Assembly (NCBI GenBank): GCA_048360435.1
Contig: DBGCOP010000002.1
Span: 62,001-126,000, forward strand
Source: Limenecus sp048360435
GTDB taxonomy: Bacteria; Cyanobacteriota; Vampirovibrionia; Gastranaerophilales; Gastranaerophilaceae
Direction of reading: 5' to 3'
Length of the DNA: 64,000 nt
Numbering within the stretch: position 1 is the first letter of the stretch; every line of letters starts with the position of its first letter. The notes beneath the pieces were generated by a model. The model saw only the letters and a list, made by a program, of their open reading frames with translations, searched no databases and was not told the DNA's origin. The position numbers were made by a program, and so were the translations under genes. This document shows positions 33,868 to 42,431 of the stretch, piece by piece.

Positions 33868-35316
33868 CTACCTTCCCAACTCTTCTTTATAAGCCTCTAC
33901 ATATTTTGCCGCACTTTTATCCCAGCTGAAATCAGCCGTCATTGCATTTTTGACAATCATTTCCCAGTCCTTCTTGTCCTTGAAAATATCAAGCGCATAT
34001 CTTATACAATCCATCATAGAATAAGGGCTGTAATTCCAAAACTTGAAACCGTCCCCACCTTCCATAGGATATCCAACTATCGTATCGTCCAAACCGCCTG
34101 TCGCTCTGACAATCGGCACCGTGCCATATTTTAAAGCAATAAGCTGGCTCAAACCGCAAGGCTCAAACGCAGACGGCATCAAAAACATATCAGCACCCGC
34201 ATACATCAAATTGCTCAGTTCCGCACAAAAATCAATCTTTGCACGAATATTTGAACTCGAATCATTCAAATATCTGAACATATCTTCATAATGCTGAGCA
34301 CCCGTACCTAGAATGATAAACTGTGCATCCAGCCCTTTCAACTCTTCACATACAGGCCCGAACAAGTCAAAGCCCTTTTGTTCTACGAGTCTAGACACCA
34401 CCGCAATGAGTGGTTTGTCTTTTTCAAAAGGCAGACCGAATTTTTCAAGTACAGTTTTTTTGGAAACCTCTTTTTCCTTCCAGTTTTTCACAGAATAATT
34501 TTTTGGAATCAGTTTATCAGTTTCAGGATTAAATACTCCGTAATCCACACCGTTTAAAATCCCCAGAAGTTTGTGAGCATTGTGGTTCAATGTCCAGTCC
34601 AGACCATGCCCCCCTTCATAGGTTTTGATTTCGTTTGCATAATTCGGCGAAACAACAATTATTTTATCACTGTAATTTATTGCACCCTTCATCCAGTTCA
34701 ACATACCGAAATGTTCCAGACCCCAGCAGTTCCATACATCTTTATGATCAAGTTGTGCAAAATAGAGTAAATCGTCAAACCATTGCCCCTGATATGCAAT
34801 GTTATGAATAGAGAAGAAGTTTTTTGCATCTTTAAAGAAAGGATCATCTTTATAATTAACCTTCATATAAACGGGAATCATAGCAGTATGCCAGTCATTT
34901 GAGTGAATTATGTCAGGTTTGAAATTCAAAAGTCTTGCATACTCAATTGCTGCATGAGAAAACGCAATAAAACGTTCATGTTCATATCTTGTGTCTATGT
35001 TTCTCGGATAAACTTCATGGAATGGAGCAAAATATTTACTGTTATCAAGAAAGAATACATTCACGTTTGTTCCGGGCAGTTTAGCCATTTTAAGGTTGAA
35101 ATAATATTGTCCATAGCTGTAATCTATTGTAAGTTTAGAATTTGGAATTTCTTCAATGCCATATTTTTTTTGATCAATACACCCATGCAAAGGAGTAAAA
35201 ACAGCAACCTCATGCCCCATTTTTTCAAGCACCTTCGGGAGGCTTCCCACAACATCAGCCAGACCTCCGACTTTTGAAAATGGTGCAACCTCTGCTGAAA
35301 CAAACATTATTTTCAT
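33868..35316 (-). CDS. glgA: Glycogen synthase (ADP-glucose type)
   Basis: A 482-aa GT5-family glucosyltransferase that extends alpha-1,4-glucan from ADP-glucose. It begins MKIMFVSAEVAPFSKVGGLADVVGSLP (ADP-glucose binding Lys-x-Gly-Gly), then IIHSNDWHTAMIP, SIHNIAYQG, AVVSRLVEQKGFDL and the C-terminal MPSAFEPCGLSQLIALKYGTVPIVRATGGL with the catalytic Glu. Length is normal. The SD GGGAG is clear. No other glycogen gene is adjacent. Confidence 0.97.
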   Translation of the reverse strand: MKIMFVSAEVAPFSKVGGLADVVGSLPKVLEKMGHEVAVFTPLHGCIDQKKYGIEEIPNSKLTIDYSYGQYYFNLKMAKLPGTNVNVFFLDNSKYFAPFHEVYPRNIDTRYEHERFIAFSHAAIEYARLLNFKPDIIHSNDWHTAMIPVYMKVNYKDDPFFKDAKNFFSIHNIAYQGQWFDDLLYFAQLDHKDVWNCWGLEHFGMLNWMKGAINYSDKIIVVSPNYANEIKTYEGGHGLDWTLNHNAHKLLGILNGVDYGVFNPETDKLIPKNYSVKNWKEKEVSKKTVLEKFGLPFEKDKPLIAVVSRLVEQKGFDLFGPVCEELKGLDAQFIILGTGAQHYEDMFRYLNDSSSNIRAKIDFCAELSNLMYAGADMFLMPSAFEPCGLSQLIALKYGTVPIVRATGGLDDTIVGYPMEGGDGFKFWNYSPYSMMDCIRYALDIFKDKKDWEMIVKNAMTADFSWDKSAAKYVEAYKEELGR

Positions 35317-35371
35317 GATAAACTCCCTTGTTAATCAATATTCTCCATTCAAATTATATCATTATTTTAAT

Positions 35372-35399
35372 AAAAAAAAGACCCTTATTTCTAAGGGTC
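35372..35399 (-). terminator. Terminator of the prepilin gene
   Basis: GACCCTTA (35380-35387), loop TTTC and TAAGGGTC (35392-35399). On the minus strand it is followed by eight T. Confidence 0.9.
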
Positions 35400-35443
35400 A
35401 AAGTCACATGCATAATCTAAACCATAAGGAGTTTAGAACTTTT

Positions 35444-36958
35444 TTACCACTTGATAATAACCTTGCCGTTGGCACCGTCCGCTCCGTTACCCGAATATAC
35501 ATTACTGTATGTAGAGTTACCAATAACAGTAGACCTTCTGGCACCGCCTCCGCCGCCGCCTCCACCAAATGCTGTTGCAGCATCTGCATTAGAGGTTGCA
35601 GATGTTATACCATTACTTCTACCGCCGTAGGATGGCGTTTCTTCAGTATGGAATCCTGAAACTGCTCCATCTTCTCCCTTAACAAATGTTGCGTCTGAAG
35701 ATGAAGGATAAATCTCCATATTTTTGCCGGCTTTTCCATACTGTGCTGTAAACAATTCTCCTACTCTTGTCGATGTACCGTCAGCAGGCTCCTGCATCGT
35801 ATGGGTTCCTGATGTAAACAGATTTTTACCGCCAACACCGCCTTTACCAAGGTATATTCTCAATTTGCCATTTATAGTGGCAACAGGAAAAATTACAGGT
35901 TGTGCAGTTTCACCGGCACTACCCGCAACCAGTATATCACTCTTAACAGCAGCATAACCTCCCTGTCCGCTTGTACCTCCACCGTTTTTGTCCTGTCCGC
36001 CTATACCTCCGGAGCCAACATCAGTTTTAATTTTAATTTCGTTATATGATATACCCTTATCTGAATATGGATATGAATATGTAGCTTTTAGCATATTAGA
36101 ACCAACCACTTTTGAAAAATAATCAGTTTTTACACCGGTAGTGGTTTGATTTGCATTCACACCATCTTGGCTCTTTTTGTTAGACATTTTAAAGTTGCCT
36201 GTTGGATCTAACATAGCATATTTTCCGCCACAGCCTCTACCTGTACGAATCTCTTTATTAGGCAAAAATGGGTTTTTATATGTGCAGCCTCTTGGACCTC
36301 TGTCATATTGTACAGCTTCTCCACCTGTTCCGCCGGCAGCAAAGATGATTCCGCCAAAAGTCGTATCCTCACCGTTTGAACCATTCGTACCACTATGTTT
36401 TCCGTCATCACCGGGACCGCCGGCACCACCTTTGCCAACACTTAGAGAATAAGAAATATTATATTCCGGTTCAAATGTAAAACTTACAGCAGCACCGCTT
36501 CCTCCGCCATATCCACGGGTTCCGCCTCTTTCGTTATTTCCGCCGCCGCCTCCGCCGCCTGCGCCTATCATTACTATTTCATATTTGTTCCTTGCGAGAA
36601 AATCAACTGTCCTGTTATCTCCGGGATAGAATGATTCCAGCTTTAATGCACTATAACCGGCTCCTCCGCCTCCGCCTCCGCCAACAGCTTTAATCGTAAA
36701 GTTTTGTGCTCTTGTTGGTGGTATAAACTCACAATAATCATCATGGACAACAGGTGTTGGCGAATCCTGTGACCATGAAGAATGCTGACCGTTTTCATTA
36801 TATTCACAAATCCACTCACCATGTGGAAGTTCATTCAATGATCTTTTCTTCTTTGTCAAAATTGGCATTGTCATCAAAACTATCAAACACACTATTAAAA
36901 GTGTTATCAACGCTTCTGCAAGGGAAAATCCTTTTTTAGATGTTTTAGAATAATTCAT
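35444..36958 (-). CDS. Type IV prepilin-like protein with a large glycine-rich domain
   Basis: A 504-aa protein. The N-terminus MNYSKTSKKG/FSLAEALITL is a prepilin peptidase site with Glu at +5, followed by a 20-residue hydrophobic helix, so it should be displayed by a type IV pilus or type II secretion system. From residue 86 to the end it is dominated by Gly: runs of seven at 93-99, seven at 134-140 and eight at 465-472, plus many GG pairs, ending NGKVIIKW. Such glycine-rich domains occur in phage tail adhesins and suggest a polyglycine-helix adhesin tip. Cys51 and Cys76 may pair. It is divergent from an XRE regulator. Confidence 0.85.
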   Translation of the reverse strand: MNYSKTSKKGFSLAEALITLLIVCLIVLMTMPILTKKKRSLNELPHGEWICEYNENGQHSSWSQDSPTPVVHDDYCEFIPPTRAQNFTIKAVGGGGGGGAGYSALKLESFYPGDNRTVDFLARNKYEIVMIGAGGGGGGGNNERGGTRGYGGGSGAAVSFTFEPEYNISYSLSVGKGGAGGPGDDGKHSGTNGSNGEDTTFGGIIFAAGGTGGEAVQYDRGPRGCTYKNPFLPNKEIRTGRGCGGKYAMLDPTGNFKMSNKKSQDGVNANQTTTGVKTDYFSKVVGSNMLKATYSYPYSDKGISYNEIKIKTDVGSGGIGGQDKNGGGTSGQGGYAAVKSDILVAGSAGETAQPVIFPVATINGKLRIYLGKGGVGGKNLFTSGTHTMQEPADGTSTRVGELFTAQYGKAGKNMEIYPSSSDATFVKGEDGAVSGFHTEETPSYGGRSNGITSATSNADAATAFGGGGGGGGARRSTVIGNSTYSNVYSGNGADGANGKVIIKW

Positions 36959-37055
36959 CTTAACTCCTATAAAATAATCTTTTTCATTAATAAAATAGGA
37001 TAACTTAATGTCCTAAATTAAATATACCACATTTTATAAGTTTTAACACTAAATA

Positions 37056-37078
37056 TTAAACATTAATTTAATGCTTAA
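37056..37078. promoter_or_regulatory. 23-bp palindromic operator between the prepilin and XRE genes
   Basis: TTAAACATTAA-T-TTAATGCTTAA, arms matching at 10 of 11 positions. It lies upstream of an extended -10 box for the prepilin gene (TGGTATATT on the minus strand) and upstream of the XRE gene, so one regulator could control both. Confidence 0.6.
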
Positions 37079-37135
37079 CGTTATTTTAAAAACATCCTCT
37101 TTAAACTGATAATATTCAAAAGGGGAATGGTGGTT

Positions 37136-37447
37136 ATGTCAGACATTAAAAAATTATTAGGCAAAAAAATTAAACAGCTCAGAAAATCAAAAAATTTGAC
37201 ACAAGAAGAGCTTGCCGAAAAAATAAACATAGAAGTTCCAAGTCTCAGCAATATTGAAACAGGCAAGTTTGCCCCTTCTTTTGATACGCTTCAAAAACTG
37301 AGCGGTGTACTAAATATAGAACTCTGGGAGTTTTATTATTTTAACCCTGTTTCAAATGAAAAAATGATAGAAGAAATAAATAATAAAATTAAAAACAACG
37401 AAAACCTTACAAAAATTGTTTATAACTTTATTAAATCCATTGAATAG
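37136..37447 (+). CDS. XRE-family transcriptional regulator (103 aa)
   Basis: A 103-aa protein with an N-terminal HTH_3 domain: IKQLRKSKNLTQEELAEKINIEVPSLSNIETGKFAPSFDTLQKLSGVLNIELWEFY, followed by a 40-residue helical tail that may dimerise. ATG 37136 is chosen because AGGGG at 37121 is too close to the in-frame ATG at 37127. It is divergent from the glycine-rich prepilin gene with a long palindrome between, so it may control adhesin expression. It ends directly against the scpA stop on the other strand. Confidence 0.85.
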   Translation: MSDIKKLLGKKIKQLRKSKNLTQEELAEKINIEVPSLSNIETGKFAPSFDTLQKLSGVLNIELWEFYYFNPVSNEKMIEEINNKIKNNENLTKIVYNFIKSIE

Positions 37448-38326
37448 CTAAGCTGATTCTTTTTCTGTTTCGACAGATTTTTTGTAAGGAACTGCATAGA
37501 GTTCGCCGTAGAATTCTTCCTGATACAAATCTATGTCGGCTTCAGGTTCAGCTGTTAAAAACAAAAGTGCAATATAAGCTGAAATTTTATCTAATCCTAA
37601 AAGTGTAAGAGTATTCAATTCTACTTTTTCTTCTGTTTCAAAAATCTTTTTAAGGTTTTCATGCAATACTTCCACACTCTTTTCAATATATTCATCGTGA
37701 GCAAGGTTCACAATGTCATCGGGAGTAAGTCTCGCATAAGAACGAACACGTCTTTTCGCACGTTCATGCGCATTTTTCAAAGATTGTTTTCTATCCAGTT
37801 CTTCATAAAATTGAAGCTGTTTAATCAGATCTTTCAAATTAACCATGCGGCTTCTATTCAAACGTACGCTGGTTCTTCTTTGCAAAACCTCATCAAGTGA
37901 AATAACATTGTTTGTGTTAATTTCTTCATTATCCCAGTCATCATCCTGCATTTCAAAATCGTCATATTGTTCTTCTTCAATGCCTTCTATCTGGCTGGCA
38001 TCAATACCTTCCAGAACATTTGATTTCAATCTCAGCAAAATAGCTGCAAACAAAAGTGTTCTTCCTGTGAGTCTGAGATTTTGTGCCTTCATTTGAAAAA
38101 GATGAGCGAGATATTTGTCTGTTACATCAACAATATCAACATTCCACGGATCAATTTTTCCGTTTTTAGCCATTTGGACAAGAATCTCAATTCCGTCCAC
38201 CTGACCTGATTCGTTTTGTGTTTCAACAGCAGAAATCATAGACATTTCGTCTAAACTGTTTTCAGAAGTTGAGACAGTTCCTGTTACATAAAATTCATGA
38301 TTCAAGTTAGATTCGGCTGTTTCCAT
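37448..38326 (-). CDS. scpA: Segregation and condensation protein A
   Basis: A 292-aa kleisin subunit that bridges the Smc heads in chromosome condensation. After a variable 45-residue N-terminus come EILVQMAKNGKIDPWNVDIVDVTDKYLAHL and LRLTGRTLLFAAILLRLKS, the family core; the C-terminal winged helix includes LTLLGLDKISAYIALLFLTAEPEADIDL. The gap to the smc gene upstream is 7 nt, so the two are one operon, matching their joint complex. scpB is not in the window. Confidence 0.93.
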   Translation of the reverse strand: METAESNLNHEFYVTGTVSTSENSLDEMSMISAVETQNESGQVDGIEILVQMAKNGKIDPWNVDIVDVTDKYLAHLFQMKAQNLRLTGRTLLFAAILLRLKSNVLEGIDASQIEGIEEEQYDDFEMQDDDWDNEEINTNNVISLDEVLQRRTSVRLNRSRMVNLKDLIKQLQFYEELDRKQSLKNAHERAKRRVRSYARLTPDDIVNLAHDEYIEKSVEVLHENLKKIFETEEKVELNTLTLLGLDKISAYIALLFLTAEPEADIDLYQEEFYGELYAVPYKKSVETEKESA

Positions 38327-38333
38327 TTTTCAC

Positions 38334-41300
38334 TTAATCCCTTAATTTAACACCCGTTACACGAGTTATACCTTTTTCTTTTTGAGTTACGCCGATTGTC
38401 CTATTTGCTGATTCTATCATAGGTTTACGGTGACTAACTACTACAAATTGCGTATTTTCTGCCTGAGTTTTTACCATGTCAGCAAGTTTCTCAACATTGA
38501 TTCCGTCAAGGTTTGCATCAACTTCGTCAAATGCATAAAACGGAGCCGGAAGGTATCTTTGAATCGCAAAAACAAAAGCTAGAGCTGTGAGAGATTTTTC
38601 ACCGCCTGACATTAGATTCAAACGAGTTTTTTCTTTGTCTCTAGGTTGTGCTTCAATTGACATTCCTCCTTGAAAAGGCTGTTCATGATTATCAAGAACA
38701 AGAGTTCCTTCGCCCTCTGACAATCTGTGGAAAATTTCTTTGAAGTTATCGTTTATGTTATTATAAGTATTCATAAACGTATCTTTTTTGAGGTTTTCAT
38801 AGCCCTGCATTCTGTCCATAATTTGATTTTTTTCATTAGACAGAGTTTCTATTTTTGTTTTCAATTCATTCTGACGCTCTGAAACTTCGTCAAATGATTT
38901 TATTGCTCGCATGTTCACATCACCGAGCTCATCCATACGTCTTTGAAGTCTTTGAATTTTTCCTGTAATTTCTTCAACGGAAATTTCAATTTCTTGAAGT
39001 TTTGAAATCTCAACTCCGTTTTCTTTAAGTTCTTCTTTTACATTTTCCAGCTGTGGTTCAAGTTCTCTTCTTCTGGCTTTGAAAGCTTCTATCTGTTCTG
39101 CAATTTTTTCAACATTAAGATTGAGAACATTTTTTTGTTTATCAAGTTCGAGATATTGTTCATTAACAGAATCTCTTTCTGTTTGTATTTCAACAAGTTT
39201 TTCACCAAGTTCTTTAATCTTTACTTCAAGAATTTCAATCTGCTTTTTAAACTCCTCAATTTCAGCTTTATATTTTACTTTATCCTGCTCAAGTATTTCA
39301 TTGTCTTTGTGGAGTCTGTCAATTTCTTTATTGTGAGTTTCGATAACATCACTCTGAAAAGCAATTGTTCTATTAAAGCCTTCTATATCATTATTACAAC
39401 CCGTAATTTTTGATTCCAGCTGTTTAATCTGGTTTTCTGTTGACTCAGTCAGCTTTTTCAGGTTTGTCAGTTCTTCAGGTGTCATTTTTTCTTCAATCTC
39501 TTTGATTTCTTCTTCGAGTTTAAGAGTTTTTTCACCCAGTTCAATGTGCTGCTGCTCCATTTTGTCCAAATCAGCTTCAATTTTTTTAATTCTTGGTTCA
39601 GCCTGTTCAATGAGAACTTTTTTCTCATTAATATTATTTTCATTTTCTTCAGAATTTTTGATTAAATTAGCAAGCTCCATTTTTGCCTGATTGTGAGCAG
39701 TCATGGTATTAGAATATGAAATTCTAACTTTATCCAGCTTTTCTTCAAGTTCAGATTTTTTACGTTCAAGCTCCGCATAAGTTTTTTCAAAGCCCTTAAG
39801 TCTTTCTTTGAATTTTGCAAGTTCATCATCCTGTGACTGGCTGAACTTCAGACCCGAGCGTTTTTGTGAACCGCCTGAAATTGAACCTGATTTTTCAAAC
39901 AATTCACCGGTAAGAGTTACCATTCTGTATTGTCCGATAAGTTTTCTCGCACTGTTATAATCTTCAACAACAAGTGTTTCACCCAGTGCATGGAAGAAAA
40001 CATTGATGTATTCATCATCAAAATCTATAAGATTTATTGCAAAATCAACTACACCTTTATCTTTTGGAAGCTTCAAAGAACGCGGTGCTTTGTTAATTTT
40101 GTTCATAGGCAGAAATGTTGCTCGCCCGGCATTTGCGCTTTTCAAAACTTCGATAGCAATTTTTGCAACTTCATCATCATCCACAACGATGTTTGCCATT
40201 CTGCCGCCCATTGCAACTTCTAGAGCAATTGAATATTCTTTATCAACCTGTCCAAGCTGTGCTAAAGTAGCGTGTACACCGCTGATTTTTGCATTCAAAA
40301 CAGTGTCAACAGCACGACCGAAATTCATTTCATCAAAAGCCTGTTTTTGTGCTTCCATCTGTGAAATTTTTCTGTAAGCTGTCTGTACATTGTATTGAAC
40401 ATCGTTCAACTCATTTTTAGTTTTATCGAGTTCATACAGCGTATTTTGTTGAATAATTTTAAAATCTTCCAGCTCTTTGCCGAGTTCTTCAACCTGAACC
40501 TCAACACGATCTTTGTTTCCTGCAAAATTTTGTTTGAAGTTTTCAAACTCTTCAATTTTTTGTTTTGCTTCTTCAACAGATTTTAACAAACTGCTAAGCT
40601 CTGATTCCATAGGTGCTTTAGCTTGAATGAGTTTTGTTTCTTCATCTTTTGCAGCTTCAAATTCTTTTCTTAGTTCATTTCTTCTGGCAACATATTTGTC
40701 AGCTGATTCACTAAGTCCTGAAACTTCTTGAAGCATTTGAAGAAGTTTTGCTTTTTCCGCTTCCAGCTGAGTTTCAATTTCTTTTATCTCATTTTCTTTT
40801 TCTGAAATTTGCAGTTTTGCTTTTTCATTTTTTTGATTAAGGTTTTCGATTCCGTTTTTGGCGTTCTCAACTGTTCTTAAGTTATTTTGGATTGTTTTAT
40901 CAGCAAAATTAATTGCAGCTTCCTGCCTGTCAACTTTTCCTTTTATTTCTTCAACTTGTTTTTTTACTTCAATCTGCTCTGCTTCGCCTTTTTCTTTCAC
41001 CAGATCAGAAAGTTCGTCAAGTTTTGTTTTAACTTTCAGAATTTCTTCATCAAGTTTTTTGATCTTTACTTCTTCTTCTTTTTTCTTTTTGTTAGCATCA
41101 AGAATGCTCTCGTGAGCACGCTCCAAACCTTTTTTTATTTCAAAATATTTAACAGTTGTAATTTTGCTTTCCAGATCTGTTTTTTCATCACGCAGCTTTT
41201 GATATTTAAGTGCAACTTCTCTTTCAGCTTTTAACTGTTCGAGTCTTGTTTCAACTTCGGAAAGAATCAAAAGCGAGTTTTGCACACGAGCTTCAACAGT

Positions 41301-41831
41301 GCCAAGCTCATTTTGAGCCTGTTCAATACGACGGTCAAAATCAGCCACGCCTGCTATTTCATCTATGATTTTTCTTCTTTCAACATCAGAACAGTTTGTA
41401 ATAGACATAACGTCATTTTGCATAATAACGTTGTAACTGTTCGGTGTGATGTTGTATTTTTCAAGAATAGTATGAACATCAGTCAGGGTAACAATTTTAT
41501 CATTCAGATAATAAATGCTGTTGTACCCTTGAGAAGATTTTTTGATTTTTCTTGCAACTGAAAATTCCTTTTCCTCACTGTCTTCGGGCGCAAAAGTCAC
41601 TTTAACAATCGCTTCGTTTCTTCTTGTGTGAGTGGAGATTAGCTGGGAAATTTTTTCGGCTCTCAGGGTTCTTGAAGTAGACAAGCCAAGCGCAAACAAA
41701 ACACTGTCAATAATATTGCTCTTACCCGAGCCGTTCGGACCCGATATTGTGGTAAAACCTTTTAAAAACGGTATGGTTATTTTGTTTGCAAAAGATTTGA
41801 AGTTATCAATTTCTACTTCTTTAATGTACAT
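38334..41831 (-). CDS. smc: Chromosome partition protein Smc
   Basis: An 1165-aa condensin ATPase. Walker A is GPNGSGKSNIIDSVLFALG near residue 33. Long coiled coils follow from about 170 to 500 and 670 to 1000. The hinge at 515-660 contains ISGVHATLAQLGQVDKEYSIALEVAMGGRMANIVVDD. The ABC signature LMSGGEKSLTALAFVFAIQ and Walker B FYAFDEVDANLD are in the C-terminal head. It compacts DNA and helps separate replicated chromosomes with ScpA; its gene lies within about 10 kb of a probable replication origin. Confidence 0.97.
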   Translation of the reverse strand: MYIKEVEIDNFKSFANKITIPFLKGFTTISGPNGSGKSNIIDSVLFALGLSTSRTLRAEKISQLISTHTRRNEAIVKVTFAPEDSEEKEFSVARKIKKSSQGYNSIYYLNDKIVTLTDVHTILEKYNITPNSYNVIMQNDVMSITNCSDVERRKIIDEIAGVADFDRRIEQAQNELGTVEARVQNSLLILSEVETRLEQLKAEREVALKYQKLRDEKTDLESKITTVKYFEIKKGLERAHESILDANKKKKEEEVKIKKLDEEILKVKTKLDELSDLVKEKGEAEQIEVKKQVEEIKGKVDRQEAAINFADKTIQNNLRTVENAKNGIENLNQKNEKAKLQISEKENEIKEIETQLEAEKAKLLQMLQEVSGLSESADKYVARRNELRKEFEAAKDEETKLIQAKAPMESELSSLLKSVEEAKQKIEEFENFKQNFAGNKDRVEVQVEELGKELEDFKIIQQNTLYELDKTKNELNDVQYNVQTAYRKISQMEAQKQAFDEMNFGRAVDTVLNAKISGVHATLAQLGQVDKEYSIALEVAMGGRMANIVVDDDEVAKIAIEVLKSANAGRATFLPMNKINKAPRSLKLPKDKGVVDFAINLIDFDDEYINVFFHALGETLVVEDYNSARKLIGQYRMVTLTGELFEKSGSISGGSQKRSGLKFSQSQDDELAKFKERLKGFEKTYAELERKKSELEEKLDKVRISYSNTMTAHNQAKMELANLIKNSEENENNINEKKVLIEQAEPRIKKIEADLDKMEQQHIELGEKTLKLEEEIKEIEEKMTPEELTNLKKLTESTENQIKQLESKITGCNNDIEGFNRTIAFQSDVIETHNKEIDRLHKDNEILEQDKVKYKAEIEEFKKQIEILEVKIKELGEKLVEIQTERDSVNEQYLELDKQKNVLNLNVEKIAEQIEAFKARRRELEPQLENVKEELKENGVEISKLQEIEISVEEITGKIQRLQRRMDELGDVNMRAIKSFDEVSERQNELKTKIETLSNEKNQIMDRMQGYENLKKDTFMNTYNNINDNFKEIFHRLSEGEGTLVLDNHEQPFQGGMSIEAQPRDKEKTRLNLMSGGEKSLTALAFVFAIQRYLPAPFYAFDEVDANLDGINVEKLADMVKTQAENTQFVVVSHRKPMIESANRTIGVTQKEKGITRVTGVKLRD

Positions 41832-41923
41832 TAAATTAATCTAATCCCAAGTATCTAGACATATGTATCTCTTATTTTCTTATAAACCGGACAGATAGTC
41901 AAAAAGGTTACAAATGGTTAAAT

Positions 41924-42124
41924 TTATAAAAGATTATTTGTTATTATATTTTGAATACTCAAATTTTTTTCATCAATATTACAAAGAGACTTTTTTATAT
42001 AACTTAAAGGAACAAAAACTTCAGGCGGATTTGACTCTCTTTCCAAAACATAGTTGAGAAGTACAGATGCTTTTTGTGTTTCAATAATCATATTGTCAGA
42101 ATATTCCAGGATTTTGTTATACAT
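41924..42124 (-). CDS. Module D small protein (66 aa)
   Basis: A 66-aa protein, MYNKILEYSDNMIIETQKAS and then VLLNYVLERESNPPEVFVPLSYIKKSL; mostly helical, with no recognised domain. No clear sequence match to the small proteins of modules A-C. It occupies the same place: minus strand, divergent from a small XRE regulator, with a palindrome-rich gap. Real-gene support is mainly the repeated arrangement. Confidence 0.55.
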   Translation of the reverse strand: MYNKILEYSDNMIIETQKASVLLNYVLERESNPPEVFVPLSYIKKSLCNIDEKNLSIQNIITNNLL

Positions 42125-42135
42125 GATTCTTTATA

Positions 42136-42203
42136 TTAAAATATTATATATATGATATTTTAATATCATTTTAATTATTCGTCAATACTATTAAAATTAT
42201 ATT
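42136..42203. promoter_or_regulatory. Module D palindromes and probable leaderless promoter
   Basis: A perfect 9-bp inverted repeat TTAAAATAT (42136-42144) / ATATTTTAA (42155-42163) overlaps a second palindrome, GATATT-TT-AATATC (42154-42167). TAAAAT at 42192-42197 lies 6 nt before the XRE ATG, with no SD between. Confidence 0.5.
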
Positions 42204-42425
42204 ATGAGTTTTGATGAATTTTTAAAAAAATTAGGTCTTAGAATCAAATTTCTGCGTATGTCAAAAGGGTTAAATCAAGCTGATTTAGCTTCTTTGATGT
42301 CAAGCTTTGAAAATAATCTCAGTAACATTGAAACGGGTAAAAAAAATATTAGTGCAAAAACTATATATAAGATAGCTCAAGCCTTAGAGGTTGAGCCATC
42401 AAAGTTATTTGATTTTCAAGACTAA
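42204..42425 (+). CDS. Module D XRE-family regulator (73 aa)
   Basis: A 73-aa minimal HTH_3 protein: LGLRIKFLRMSKGLNQADLASLMSSFENNLSNIETGKKNISAKTIYKIAQALEVEPSKLFDF. No extra domain. There is no SD and a TAAAAT box ends 6 nt before the ATG, so the mRNA is probably leaderless. It is divergent from the 66-aa gene and ends 6 bp before accC on the other strand. Likely an autoregulator. Confidence 0.82.
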   Translation: MSFDEFLKKLGLRIKFLRMSKGLNQADLASLMSSFENNLSNIETGKKNISAKTIYKIAQALEVEPSKLFDFQD

Positions 42426-42431
42426 GCAAAT

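Noticed and set aside
38334..41831. Many plus-strand ORFs across smc
   Set aside because: They are antisense shadows of a coiled-coil gene, rich in Ser and Phe with no start signals.
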